From the NCBI GenBank assembly GCA_900547295.1, contig URGK01000055.1:1-17987 (forward strand): 17,987 nt of DNA, in the 5' to 3' direction. The notes below the pieces were generated by a model, which did no database searches, was not told where the DNA came from, and saw only the letters and a program-made list of their open reading frames with translations. Shown here in pieces: positions 7,252-13,835 of this stretch (position 1 is its first letter; each line of letters begins with the position of its first letter). The position numbers were made by a program, and so were the translations under genes. The stretch comes from an uncultured Eubacteriales bacterium (GTDB taxonomy: Bacteria > Bacillota > Clostridia > Peptostreptococcales > Anaerovoracaceae).

Positions 7252-7370
7252 TTAACCCGAAAATTTTCGAACCGCTTTAAACGGTTTCCCTGCTGTATAT
7301 TTTATCATTTCGCTACGGCTTATTCAACTGTTTTCTTCTGCATTGATTGCAATACGCTTGCTCGCTGCCC
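7252..7370. other. Intergenic sequence without a supported gene
   Basis: This is the rest of the roughly 340-base gene-free stretch between padR and the unknown gene at 7371. It contains only short dyads (GAAAATTTTC, and AACCG/CGGTT around 7270-7287) and no open frame with a ribosome site on either strand. Confidence 0.5.
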
Positions 7371-7886
7371 CTATTCATCGTAAATATATGAATATCGGGC
7401 AATAAATGAAAACGGACTTATATTCGTCATCTTTGAGGTTATCCCAATGTAATAGGCACCCGGCTCCAGAACGGTATTAATATTCGCCATGAAATATTCC
7501 CCATTTTCTTCATCTCTTGCGCGTTCAAAATCAATTTCCGCAACAGGCTCTGCAAGCAGCGCGTCTTTGTATATGCCGTACCTTATCCCCTTATTATGCA
7601 GTCTGGAGTCATCATAGCTTCTGCTGTCCATATAAAAGGCTGCCTTTTCTGCAAATACCACCTGTTTCTTAAATCCCCATCCTTTCGGTGAAATATGTCT
7701 TTTGAGCGCAAAGCTTACGGTTACCGCATCTTCCTCGCTATAGTCATTGCTGATTTCAGAGACTTCCGGTGGGGGAGTCAGTCTGTCACATTCATACGAT
7801 GAATATCCGATATTGCACAGCACCAGCACTGCCGCTACTGCAAGCGCAGCGGCAATACCTATTATCACGGCTTTCTTCTTTGTCAC
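7371..7886 (-). CDS. Hypothetical membrane-anchored protein
   Basis: 171 aa from a GTG start at 7884-7886, chosen because AGAGGGG lies 7 nt upstream and because a longer frame (ATG at 7970) has no ribosome site and would run 41 nt into the VanZ gene. N-terminus MTKKKAVII plus a hydrophobic stretch to about residue 25 forms a signal anchor. The remaining ~145 residues are extracytoplasmic, with alternating strands (AVTVSFALKRH, QVVFAEKAAFYMDSRSY, EPGAYYIGITSKMTNISPFS). The late PGAYYIGI motif looks like a beta-sandwich strand found in surface or secreted domains. I do not recognise the family. It lies 43 nt after the VanZ-like gene, so it is probably its operon partner. Confidence 0.75.
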   Translation of the reverse strand: MTKKKAVIIGIAAALAVAAVLVLCNIGYSSYECDRLTPPPEVSEISNDYSEEDAVTVSFALKRHISPKGWGFKKQVVFAEKAAFYMDSRSYDDSRLHNKGIRYGIYKDALLAEPVAEIDFERARDEENGEYFMANINTVLEPGAYYIGITSKMTNISPFSFIARYSYIYDE

Positions 7887-7929
7887 AGCAACGCCCCTCT
7901 CTTTTCCCTTTGTGTTTTCCCTTTTGAAC

Positions 7930-8472
7930 CTAAGCAGATTTTTTCCTTTTGTCAAACAGTCTGAATACAAGCCAGCCTATAACCGCCCCTGCGGTATTCA
8001 GCGCCACATCATTGATATCCGAAGTTCTCGGCATATCAGTAAATCCCCACACAGTTTCACAATACTGCATCACTTCAATCAGAACTGAAGTAACCACTCC
8101 TGCTGCAAGCGTGCTTTGCCAGCTTTCAAGCACCTTAATTCTGCAAAGCCTGCCCAGTATTACACCCGGGGCAAACAGGAACAGATTACCCGCTATATTT
8201 ACAATCATATGCCAGGCATCACCATATCTGAAAAGCATACCCGGATCCAGATTTACAGATGGCGTAATAAACGGCATTCTGCAAGGCGGCAGTGTTATCG
8301 GAAACAGCGTAACTGCTGCTATAAAGCACAAATATCCCGCAAAAGCCCACCTTAAAACCATATTAATAATCCTGTCCTTAGTAAGCTGTTTTTTCTTTAT
8401 CGCAAGCCCTATATATATCCCCCCTGCCGCAGCAAATACTGCTGCAAACAGCACATAATCATTTGTAAGCAT
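7930..8472 (-). CDS. VanZ-like family membrane protein
   Basis: 180 aa, the usual VanZ-like size, with about five hydrophobic segments. Family features: RWAFAGYLCFIAAVTLFPITLPP in the first half, NIAGNLFLFAPGVILGRLC, then VLIEVMQYC, RTSDINDVALNTAGAVIGW and a basic end FDKRKK. The SDINDVALNTAGAVIG stretch is the VanZ signature with its paired Asp residues. VanZ of enterococci gives low-level teicoplanin resistance, but most relatives, including chromosomal ones in Clostridia, have no proven role, so resistance should not be assumed. GAGAGG precedes the ATG by 5 nt. It sits between a micro-lipoprotein gene and an unknown anchored protein. Confidence 0.88.
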   Translation of the reverse strand: MLTNDYVLFAAVFAAAGGIYIGLAIKKKQLTKDRIINMVLRWAFAGYLCFIAAVTLFPITLPPCRMPFITPSVNLDPGMLFRYGDAWHMIVNIAGNLFLFAPGVILGRLCRIKVLESWQSTLAAGVVTSVLIEVMQYCETVWGFTDMPRTSDINDVALNTAGAVIGWLVFRLFDKRKKSA

Positions 8473-8528
8473 ATTCTCCTCTCAGTCTGTACGTATCTGC
8501 TGCTCCCCGGTTTTCTTATTTCATCATT

Positions 8529-8603
8529 TCAATTACCGCAGGCTGTCATACTCATAACAAACAACGCAGCCAAAACAGCAGTAATTACCATTATTCTTTC
8601 CAT
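8529..8603 (-). CDS. Micro-lipoprotein (24 aa), lipobox at its extreme C-terminus
   Basis: A 24-codon frame with a clean ribosome site (GGGGAGA, 8611-8617, 7 nt from the ATG) and a promoter about 45 nt upstream. Sequence: MERIMVITAV, LAALFVMSMT, then ACGN. That is a charged N-terminus, a 15-18 residue hydrophobic core and a lipobox MTAC with Cys22. Lgt plus signal peptidase II would leave a lipidated Cys-Gly-Asn tripeptide. Tiny entericidin-like or pheromone-precursor lipoproteins of this kind are known; enterococcal sex pheromones come from lipoprotein signal peptides. It is first in the group with VanZ and the unknown anchored protein. A decayed remnant of a longer lipoprotein is the alternative, but the intact signals argue against it. 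Confidence 0.65.
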   Translation of the reverse strand: MERIMVITAVLAALFVMSMTACGN

Positions 8604-8642
8604 TTTTTAATCTCCCCTTTGCTTCTCCCCTGTTTTCTAAAT

Positions 8643-8670
8643 ATTATCACAAAATTCTGATGTTCTTCAA
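8643..8670 (-). promoter_or_regulatory. Probable promoter of the micro-lipoprotein/VanZ group
   Basis: Minus strand: TTGAAG (8665-8670), a 16-nt spacer and GATAAT (8643-8648); an alternative -10 TAATAT gives an 18-nt spacer. Tandem repeats abut the -35 immediately upstream. Confidence 0.6.
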
Positions 8671-8674
8671 CACC

Positions 8675-8711
8675 TTTGTGTCAGGTGGTCGTTTTTTGTG
8701 ATAAGTGGTCG
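8675..8711 (-). promoter_or_regulatory. Tandem direct repeats at 20-bp period, probable activator site
   Basis: On the minus strand two 17-bp units, CGACCACTTATCACAAA and CGACCACCTGACACAAA, match at 14 of 17 positions. They start exactly 20 bp apart, two helical turns, placing both on one DNA face next to the -35 box. This is the geometry of a response-regulator or LytTR-type activator. The half-site does not match an AgrA/ComE consensus I know, so the regulator is not named. Confidence 0.65.
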
Positions 8712-8802
8712 ATACAGGCTCTTTTTTGTTCTTATTAATCAGATGTAAAAACATCACAACAGTTTCACCTGTATATCAATAAATTAATAATTTCCTGCAT
8801 AC

Positions 8803-8828
8803 AAAAACGCCGGAAAACTCCGACGTTT
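8803..8828 (-). terminator. Terminator of ychF
   Basis: Minus-strand RNA: AAACGUCGG pairs with CCGGCGUUU (nine pairs including one U-G) followed by further U's, about 18 nt past the ychF stop. Confidence 0.8.
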
Positions 8829-8845
8829 ATATTCTGTATATTCAT

Positions 8846-9937
8846 TTATACATTGAACAGGAAGTGCATTACATCTCCGTCCTTGACAACATAATCCTTA
8901 CCCTCTGATCTGATAAGTCCCTTTTCTTTGGCTGTTGCAAGATTGCCGCCGCACTCTATCAGCTTATCATATGCGATGGTTTCCGCTCTGATAAAGCCCT
9001 TTTCGAAGTCTGTGTGTATTTTGCCTGCGGCCTGCGGCGCTTTGGTACCCCTGGTTACAGTCCATGCTCTTACCTCCGGCTCGCCTGCTGTTAGGAATGA
9101 AATCAGGTTAAGCAGATGATATGAAGCCTTAACCAGCTTGTCAAGACCTGACTCTGCAATTCCAAGTTCCTCAAGGAACATTGCCTTTTCTTCGTCATCA
9201 AGCTCTGATATTTCAGCCTCTATGCCTGCGCATACAACAACCACATCTGAGCCTTCCTCGTCAGCTATTTTTCTTACCTGTGCAATATACTCGTTATCCT
9301 CTGCCGCAGCATCTTCCTCTGATACGTTTGCCACATATATAACCGGCTTGTATGAAAGCAGGTCAAGGCTCTTTACAAATTCGTCCTCTTCATCAGTAAG
9401 CTCCATGGCTCTCGCCGATTTGCCCTCACCGAGAAAATCATTTACTTTGTTTAGAATATCAAGCTCTTTCTGGAGGCTCTTGTCACCTTTGAGATTTTTG
9501 GTTGTCTTTGTTATTCTTCTCTCAAGGAGCTCCATATCCGAAAGAATAAGTTCCATATTTATAGTGTCAATATCCGATGCCGGATTGATTTTACCGTCAA
9601 CGTGGACCACATTAGGATCGTCAAAGCATCTTACAACATGAACTATTGCGGCAACCTCTCTGATATGTCCCAGGAACTTGTTGCCAAGCCCCTCGCCTCT
9701 TGATGCGCCTTTAACAAGACCTGCAATATCATAAAACTCTATGGTAGTATGTATTGTTTTTTTGGCATTGTACATGTCCGTAAGCACTTTTAATCTCTCG
9801 TCTGGAACCGCAACAACTCCCACATTGGGCTCTATCGTACAGAACGGATAGTTGGCAGCCTCTGCGCCTGCCTTTGTTATTGCATTAAACAATGTGCTTT
9901 TACCTACGTTGGGAAGTCCCACTATTCCAAGTTTCAT
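8846..9937 (-). CDS. ychF: Redox-regulated ATPase YchF (OBG-family P-loop protein)
   Basis: 363 aa, the standard YchF length. The P-loop GLPNVGKST (residues 7-15) lies at the N-terminus; the switch/G3 region DIAGLVKGASRGEGLGNKFL follows. The G4 position reads NVSEED, replacing the NKxD guanine-specifying motif, which is why YchF prefers ATP. A helical coiled-coil insert (about residues 130-200) and a C-terminal TGS domain (RAWTVTRGTKAPQAAGKIH to GDVMHFLFNV) complete the architecture. It is a conserved cytoplasmic protein linked to ribosome binding and oxidative-stress response. AAAGGAAA precedes the ATG. The promoter at 10030-10058 begins just after the lgt stop; I see no terminator between lgt and ychF, so some readthrough is likely. 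Confidence 0.96.
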   Translation of the reverse strand: MKLGIVGLPNVGKSTLFNAITKAGAEAANYPFCTIEPNVGVVAVPDERLKVLTDMYNAKKTIHTTIEFYDIAGLVKGASRGEGLGNKFLGHIREVAAIVHVVRCFDDPNVVHVDGKINPASDIDTINMELILSDMELLERRITKTTKNLKGDKSLQKELDILNKVNDFLGEGKSARAMELTDEEDEFVKSLDLLSYKPVIYVANVSEEDAAAEDNEYIAQVRKIADEEGSDVVVVCAGIEAEISELDDEEKAMFLEELGIAESGLDKLVKASYHLLNLISFLTAGEPEVRAWTVTRGTKAPQAAGKIHTDFEKGFIRAETIAYDKLIECGGNLATAKEKGLIRSEGKDYVVKDGDVMHFLFNV

Positions 9938-10029
9938 ATCTATTTCCTTTCTTAATGCCCGCTAATTAAGGCTTTATCTTCTCTGATACCGGCGCGGCTC
10001 AGTCTGTGAACCGTCTTGCACAGCACTTC

Positions 10030-10058
10030 ATATTACCACAATTCTGATGATTTTTCAA
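10030..10058 (-). promoter_or_regulatory. Sigma-A promoter of ychF
   Basis: Minus strand: TTGAAA (10053-10058), a 17-nt spacer and TAATAT (10030-10035), giving a leader of roughly 85 nt. The spacer shares CATCAGAATT and more with the promoter at 8643-8670. Confidence 0.65.
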
Positions 10059-10061
10059 CTT

Positions 10062-10808
10062 CTATATCCTTTTGCTGCGTCTGTCAAGCAGTATATATAT
10101 TACTGCAAATATCACTATCAGACTTAGTGACAGCACCTGAGCCTGTCTGAAAGGACCTATCATCAGGCTGTCTGTTCTGAGGCCCTCCACAAAAAATCTC
10201 TCCACAGAATACAACACTGCATACATGCAGAAAATCTGACCGCTGAATTTAATATTCCTGCTCATAAGCATCAGAAATACACACAGTAGCAGGCACCACA
10301 GGGACTCGTACAGAAATGTAGGGTGCACTCCCTGTCCGTTTACGATTACTGCCCATGGCAGATCAGTCGGCCCTCCGTGAGCTTCTGAATTAAAGAAATT
10401 GCCCCATCTGCCTATGGACTGCCCTATGGCAAATCCCGGCGCCAGAAGATCCAGCAGATTTGTGAGGGAAATTCTGTGATGTCTGCACATGCAGGCTCCG
10501 GCTATTATTCCCAGTATCAGGCCGCCGTGTATGGCAAGGCCGCCCTCTCTGAAATTTATTATCTTCGTAAAGTCGCCGGCATACATCTGCCAGTTGAATA
10601 TTACATAGTACAGTCTGGCTCCCACAATTCCCGCAGGAATTGCAACAAGCAGCACGTCTATGAGGTTGTCCCTTGATATTCCGAATTTCGGCGCTCTGTA
10701 ATAGCTGAGCGCAGTACCGATAAGCACACCTGCGGCAACGCAGATGCCGTACCACCTTATATCCATTCCAAACAGCTCAAAAGCTACAGCTCCCGGTGAT
10801 GTAAACAT
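10062..10808 (-). CDS. lgt: Prolipoprotein diacylglyceryl transferase Lgt
   Basis: Integral membrane enzyme that moves the diacylglyceryl group of phosphatidylglycerol onto the lipobox cysteine of prolipoproteins, the first step of lipoprotein maturation. 248 aa with several membrane helices. Key stretches: GLAIHGGLI (His94), the Lgt signature GRWGNFFNSEAHGG starting at residue 133 (Arg134, Asn137), HPTFLYES (162-169), RFFVEGLRTDS and the late Arg221. These match the essential His, Arg, Asn and C-terminal Arg of characterised Lgt. Its substrates in this window include LivK and the micro-lipoprotein. AAGGAG lies 6 nt before the ATG. It diverges from sfsA. Confidence 0.96.
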   Translation of the reverse strand: MFTSPGAVAFELFGMDIRWYGICVAAGVLIGTALSYYRAPKFGISRDNLIDVLLVAIPAGIVGARLYYVIFNWQMYAGDFTKIINFREGGLAIHGGLILGIIAGACMCRHHRISLTNLLDLLAPGFAIGQSIGRWGNFFNSEAHGGPTDLPWAVIVNGQGVHPTFLYESLWCLLLCVFLMLMSRNIKFSGQIFCMYAVLYSVERFFVEGLRTDSLMIGPFRQAQVLSLSLIVIFAVIYILLDRRSKRI

Positions 10809-10840
10809 AAATAACTCCTTAAAACAAAATAGTTAATATG

Positions 10841-10869
10841 AGTATACTACAAATTAAGCGATATGAAAA
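10841..10869 (-). promoter_or_regulatory. Probable lgt promoter
   Basis: Minus strand TTTTCA (10864-10869), a 17-nt spacer and TATACT (10841-10846). The -35 is weak. The -10 lies in the 14-bp box shared with the sfsA promoter. Confidence 0.45.
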
Positions 10870-10886
10870 CATCACAGAGCTTCTTC

Positions 10887-10916
10887 TTGAAAAAAAAGCA
10901 CGATTTGTAGTATACT
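10887..10916 (+). promoter_or_regulatory. sfsA promoter, positioned for a leaderless mRNA
   Basis: TTGAAA (10887-10892), an 18-nt spacer and TATACT (10911-10916). Transcription would begin near 10922-10924, at or next to the sfsA ATG (10924), and no Shine-Dalgarno sequence is present. Confidence 0.6.
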
Positions 10917-10923
10917 ACAGGCT

Positions 10924-11625
10924 ATGGAATACAAAAATATCGTAAAAGGCAAATTCATATCACGCCCCAACAGATTTATAGCAGAGGTGGAAATAAACGG
11001 AGAGACTGTAAGGTGCCATGTCAAAAACACAGGCCGCTGCAGAGAGCTTCTTATCCCCGGCACAGACGTATATATGGAGGACTTTGCAGGCAGGATGAGA
11101 AGCCGCAGGCTGCGCTACTCCCTTATTGCCGTCATGAAAGGAAGCAGGATTATCAATATGGACTCACAGGCTCCCAATAAGGTTGTCGCCGAAGCGCTTA
11201 AGTCCGGAGCAATACGGCTTCCTGAAATGAGTGAGCTTAAAGCTATAAAGGCGGAAAAGACATACGGCAACTCACGCCTTGATTTTTATGTGGAGGACAT
11301 CTGCGGCAGGAAAGGTTTTATCGAGGTCAAGGGAGTTACCCTTGAAGAGGACGATATTGCTATGTTTCCCGACGCTCCCACCGAAAGAGGAGTCAGACAT
11401 ATAGAGGAGCTTTGCAAAGCTGTATCCGAGGGCTTTTGCGCATATATAGTGTTTGTAATTCAGATGAAAGGCATAGAGCTTTTTACACCCAATTACAGAA
11501 CCCACGCCGCCTTTGGCGAGTCTCTGAAGAAAGCTTCCGCATGCGGCGTTCACATATTATGCTTCGACTGCCTTGTAACACCCGGCTCAATAACTGCCGG
11601 AAACCCTGTAAAGCTGAGACTATAA
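10924..11625 (+). CDS. sfsA: SfsA family protein (sugar fermentation stimulation protein homologue)
   Basis: 233 aa, the normal SfsA length. The N-terminus GKFISRPNRFIAEVEINGE and HVKNTGRCRELLIPG form the OB-fold-like DNA-binding part. The second half, SRLDFYVED and GFIEVKGVTL, carries Asp and E-x-K residues of a nuclease-like (PD-(D/E)XK-type) fold, followed by FPDAPTERGVRHIEEL and the C-terminal CGVHILCFDCLVTPG. E. coli SfsA binds DNA and was named from a maltose fermentation phenotype; its true activity is unsettled. The start is fixed by family alignment (MEYKNIVKGKF). There is no ribosome site before it, and a promoter -10 lies just 7 nt upstream, so the mRNA is probably leaderless. Confidence 0.93.
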   Translation: MEYKNIVKGKFISRPNRFIAEVEINGETVRCHVKNTGRCRELLIPGTDVYMEDFAGRMRSRRLRYSLIAVMKGSRIINMDSQAPNKVVAEALKSGAIRLPEMSELKAIKAEKTYGNSRLDFYVEDICGRKGFIEVKGVTLEEDDIAMFPDAPTERGVRHIEELCKAVSEGFCAYIVFVIQMKGIELFTPNYRTHAAFGESLKKASACGVHILCFDCLVTPGSITAGNPVKLRL

Positions 11626-11668
11626 GGCAATTTTGAATTTTTTTGCTCAAGTCACTTCTCAAATTGCC
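11626..11668 (+). repeat. Inverted repeat after sfsA
   Basis: GGCAATTT (11626-11633), immediately after the sfsA stop, pairs with AAATTGCC (11661-11668) around a 27-nt loop containing a T-run. No U-tract follows the stem. It may protect or process the sfsA 3' end, with downstream transcription continuing or starting near TATACT (about 11683). Confidence 0.4.
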
Positions 11669-11714
11669 CGATATATTATAGAATATACTTACTTTTGACT
11701 TTAGTGAGGATACG

Positions 11715-13112
11715 ATGAAAAAAACACTGGTTATTATTCTAAGCATACTGCTGTTTATAGCAGCAGTATTCGGCATATGGAAATATGCCTGTCACAGAGC
11801 CTCTGTTTCGGATACTCTGCCCAGGAACACAATTATAAACGGGGTTGACTGCTCCGGGATATCAAAGGACGAGGCGGTTCGCAAACTGACAGATAAATGG
11901 AATTCCAGAGATTTTAAGATTGTTGACAGCGGCAGCACTCTTGTCGTACTTCCTATGTCAGATACTGTCTATAACATAGACAGCAAACTCGACAGTGCTG
12001 TCAGAGATGCAGGCTTTTTTAAGGGAGTGGCTCATGTCTTTGGTTCTTCCTATGACATTGAATTTCCTATGCGGGTCAAAAAGACCACAAAGGAATTCAA
12101 ACGCACTCTGAAAAACTTCGTCAATACACAGAACATCGGTAAACCCGAGACAAAGGACGCCTATGTGGATCTGTCAAACACAGATTTCAATGTGGTTCCT
12201 GAATTTTACGGTGAGAACATAGACCGCAAGGTACTCAAAAAATCAATACTTAAGCATATGGCTGCGGGAAATATGCAGCTTGATTTCAAAGCTTCCGATT
12301 TTTACGAGCAGCCCGACATCAAAGCAGACAGCGAAGAGATTTCGCATATTCTTGATTACTGCAATACCTATCTGACAAAGAAAATAACATACACATTTGG
12401 AAGTCAGACCGAAACCCTTACACCTGAGCAGATTAACAAAATGATATATCTTGATGATGACGGCAATATCACAACCGATAAAGAAGCTGTTCAGGAATAT
12501 GTCGCAGAACTGGCGTACAGATACAATACATGCAGCAGTACAAGAGTGTTCAAATCCACCGCCAGAGGCAAAGTAAATGTATACGGCGGCAATTACGGTT
12601 ATCTCATCAATCAGAAATCCGAAGTCAAACAGCTTACAAAAGATTTAAAATCCGGCAAAGATGTTACCAGAGAACCTGTATATGCGCAGAAAGGCGCAGG
12701 CCGTAACGGAAATGATGATATATCAGACACTTATGTAGAGGTTGACCTTACCAAACAGCATATGTGGTATTACAAAAACGGCAGGCTTGTTGTAGACGCA
12801 CCGTTTGTAAGCGGCTGCATCAAGGAAAAAACGGGAACAATTGTAGGAACCTACAGCCTGCAGTACAAGGAGCGTAACGCCACACTCAGAGGCGGCAGTG
12901 AAGAGGACGGAACCGATTACGAAAGCAAGGTTTCATTCTGGATGCCTTTCTTTAACGGCTACGGACTTCACGACGCCACATGGCGCGATGAATTCGGCGG
13001 TACAATTTACAAGACAAACGGCAGTCACGGCTGTATCAATCTGCCTTACAAAAAGGCAGAGAAACTGTTTAACAATATTTCAGCAGGCTGCACTATAGTA
13101 GTATTCTATTAA
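11715..13112 (+). CDS. L,D-transpeptidase with N-terminal peptidoglycan-binding region (YkuD family)
   Basis: Membrane-anchored enzyme that would make 3-3 cross-links in peptidoglycan or attach proteins to it. 465 aa. Residues 1 to about 23 form a signal anchor (MKKTLVIILS then a hydrophobic run). The middle region (about 40-335) resembles the VanW-linked/PG_binding_4 regions typical of clostridial L,D-transpeptidases: NTIINGVDCSGISKDEAVRK. The catalytic YkuD domain runs from about 340 to the end: VEVDLTKQHMWYYKNGRLV, then His419 in LHDATWRDEFGG and the active-site SHGCIN with Cys440. All catalytic residues are present. GTGAGG precedes the ATG. deoC follows 12 nt later in the same orientation. 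Confidence 0.92.
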   Translation: MKKTLVIILSILLFIAAVFGIWKYACHRASVSDTLPRNTIINGVDCSGISKDEAVRKLTDKWNSRDFKIVDSGSTLVVLPMSDTVYNIDSKLDSAVRDAGFFKGVAHVFGSSYDIEFPMRVKKTTKEFKRTLKNFVNTQNIGKPETKDAYVDLSNTDFNVVPEFYGENIDRKVLKKSILKHMAAGNMQLDFKASDFYEQPDIKADSEEISHILDYCNTYLTKKITYTFGSQTETLTPEQINKMIYLDDDGNITTDKEAVQEYVAELAYRYNTCSSTRVFKSTARGKVNVYGGNYGYLINQKSEVKQLTKDLKSGKDVTREPVYAQKGAGRNGNDDISDTYVEVDLTKQHMWYYKNGRLVVDAPFVSGCIKEKTGTIVGTYSLQYKERNATLRGGSEEDGTDYESKVSFWMPFFNGYGLHDATWRDEFGGTIYKTNGSHGCINLPYKKAEKLFNNISAGCTIVVFY

Positions 13113-13124
13113 CAGGAGAAGATT

Positions 13125-13793
13125 ATGAAAGAACTTAACAAATATTTTGACCACACGCTTTTAAAACCGGAAGCGACCAAAGAGCAGATTAAAAAGCTCT
13201 GCGCAGAGGCAAAGGAATATGACTTTTATTCGGTATGTGTAAACGGCTGCCACGTATCACTTGCAGCAAAGGAACTCAAGGGAACCGATGTAAAGGTTGC
13301 AGCAGTTATAGGCTTCCCTCTGGGTGCAATGAGCTCCGATGTTAAGGCCTATGAAACAATGAAGTGCTGTGAGGACGGCGCATCGGAAATTGATATGGTT
13401 ATGAATATCGGTGCAATGAAAGAAAAGGACTATATATATGTTGCATCAGACATTGCCGGAGTTGTGGAAACAGCTTCAAAATACGGCGCTATTGTCAAGG
13501 TTATACTTGAAACCTGCCTGCTCACAAACGAGGAAATCTCAAAGGCATGCAAGATAGCGGCAGATGCGGGAGCGGCATTTGTAAAAACCTCAACAGGCTT
13601 CTCGACAAGAGGCGCTTCGGCAGCTCACGTCAAGCTTATGAAAAACCGCGTAGCCGGCAGAGCTCAGGTAAAGGCATCCGGCGGTATCCGCGATTTAAAA
13701 ACAGTTCAGGAAATGATAAAAGCAGGCGCAGACAGAATAGGCGCCTCAGCTTCAGTAGCTATAATGAAAGAATACGAGAAAACACAGGAATAG
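13125..13793 (+). CDS. deoC: Deoxyribose-phosphate aldolase DeoC
   Basis: Cytoplasmic class I aldolase that splits 2-deoxy-D-ribose 5-phosphate into glyceraldehyde 3-phosphate and acetaldehyde, in deoxynucleoside catabolism. 222 aa, the short bacterial DeoC. Motifs in order: DHTLLKPEAT (9-18), VIGFPLGA (61-68), EIDMVMNIG (88-96, Asp90), VKTSTGFSTRGA (153-164, with Schiff-base Lys154) and KASGGIRDL (183-191, with Lys183 of the proton relay). All active-site residues are intact. AGGAG lies 6 nt before the ATG. It is 12 nt downstream of the L,D-transpeptidase, not next to the usual nucleoside phosphorylase or deaminase genes, so operon context does not explain its position. Confidence 0.97.
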   Translation: MKELNKYFDHTLLKPEATKEQIKKLCAEAKEYDFYSVCVNGCHVSLAAKELKGTDVKVAAVIGFPLGAMSSDVKAYETMKCCEDGASEIDMVMNIGAMKEKDYIYVASDIAGVVETASKYGAIVKVILETCLLTNEEISKACKIAADAGAAFVKTSTGFSTRGASAAHVKLMKNRVAGRAQVKASGGIRDLKTVQEMIKAGADRIGASASVAIMKEYEKTQE

Positions 13794-13803
13794 GAAATTT
13801 AAA

Positions 13804-13831
13804 GCCGGCGTAATCACGCCGGCAATTTTTT
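13804..13831 (+). terminator. Terminator after deoC
   Basis: GCCGGCGT, AATC loop, ACGCCGGC (13804-13823), then AATTTTTTT. An eight-pair perfect stem with a U-tract, 10 nt past the deoC stop. The other strand has TTTAAATTT after the stem, so it may also slow minus-strand transcripts from the small gene at 13836. Confidence 0.9.
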
Positions 13832-13835
13832 CAGT

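Larger units (their letters stand above)
10841..10916. repeat. 14-bp inverted repeat linking the divergent lgt and sfsA promoters
   Basis: AGTATACTACAAAT (10841-10854) and ATTTGTAGTATACT (10903-10916) are exact reverse complements with centres 62 bp apart, about six helical turns. Each carries the -10 box of one promoter. The right copy extends to a perfect 14-bp palindrome, TGTAGTATACTACA (10906-10919). Confidence 0.75.

Noticed and set aside
7371..7970. ATG start at 7970 for the hypothetical anchored protein
   Set aside because: No ribosome site, overlaps the VanZ-like gene by 41 nt and puts 28 charged residues before the signal anchor; GTG at 7886 fits better.
7949..8458. Plus-strand 169-aa frame opposite the VanZ-like gene
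   Set aside because: The minus-strand VanZ signature, ribosome site and gene context are clear; the plus frame has no such support.
9138..9641. Plus-strand 167-aa frame inside ychF
   Set aside because: Very Ser-rich antisense shadow of a conserved gene, no ribosome site.
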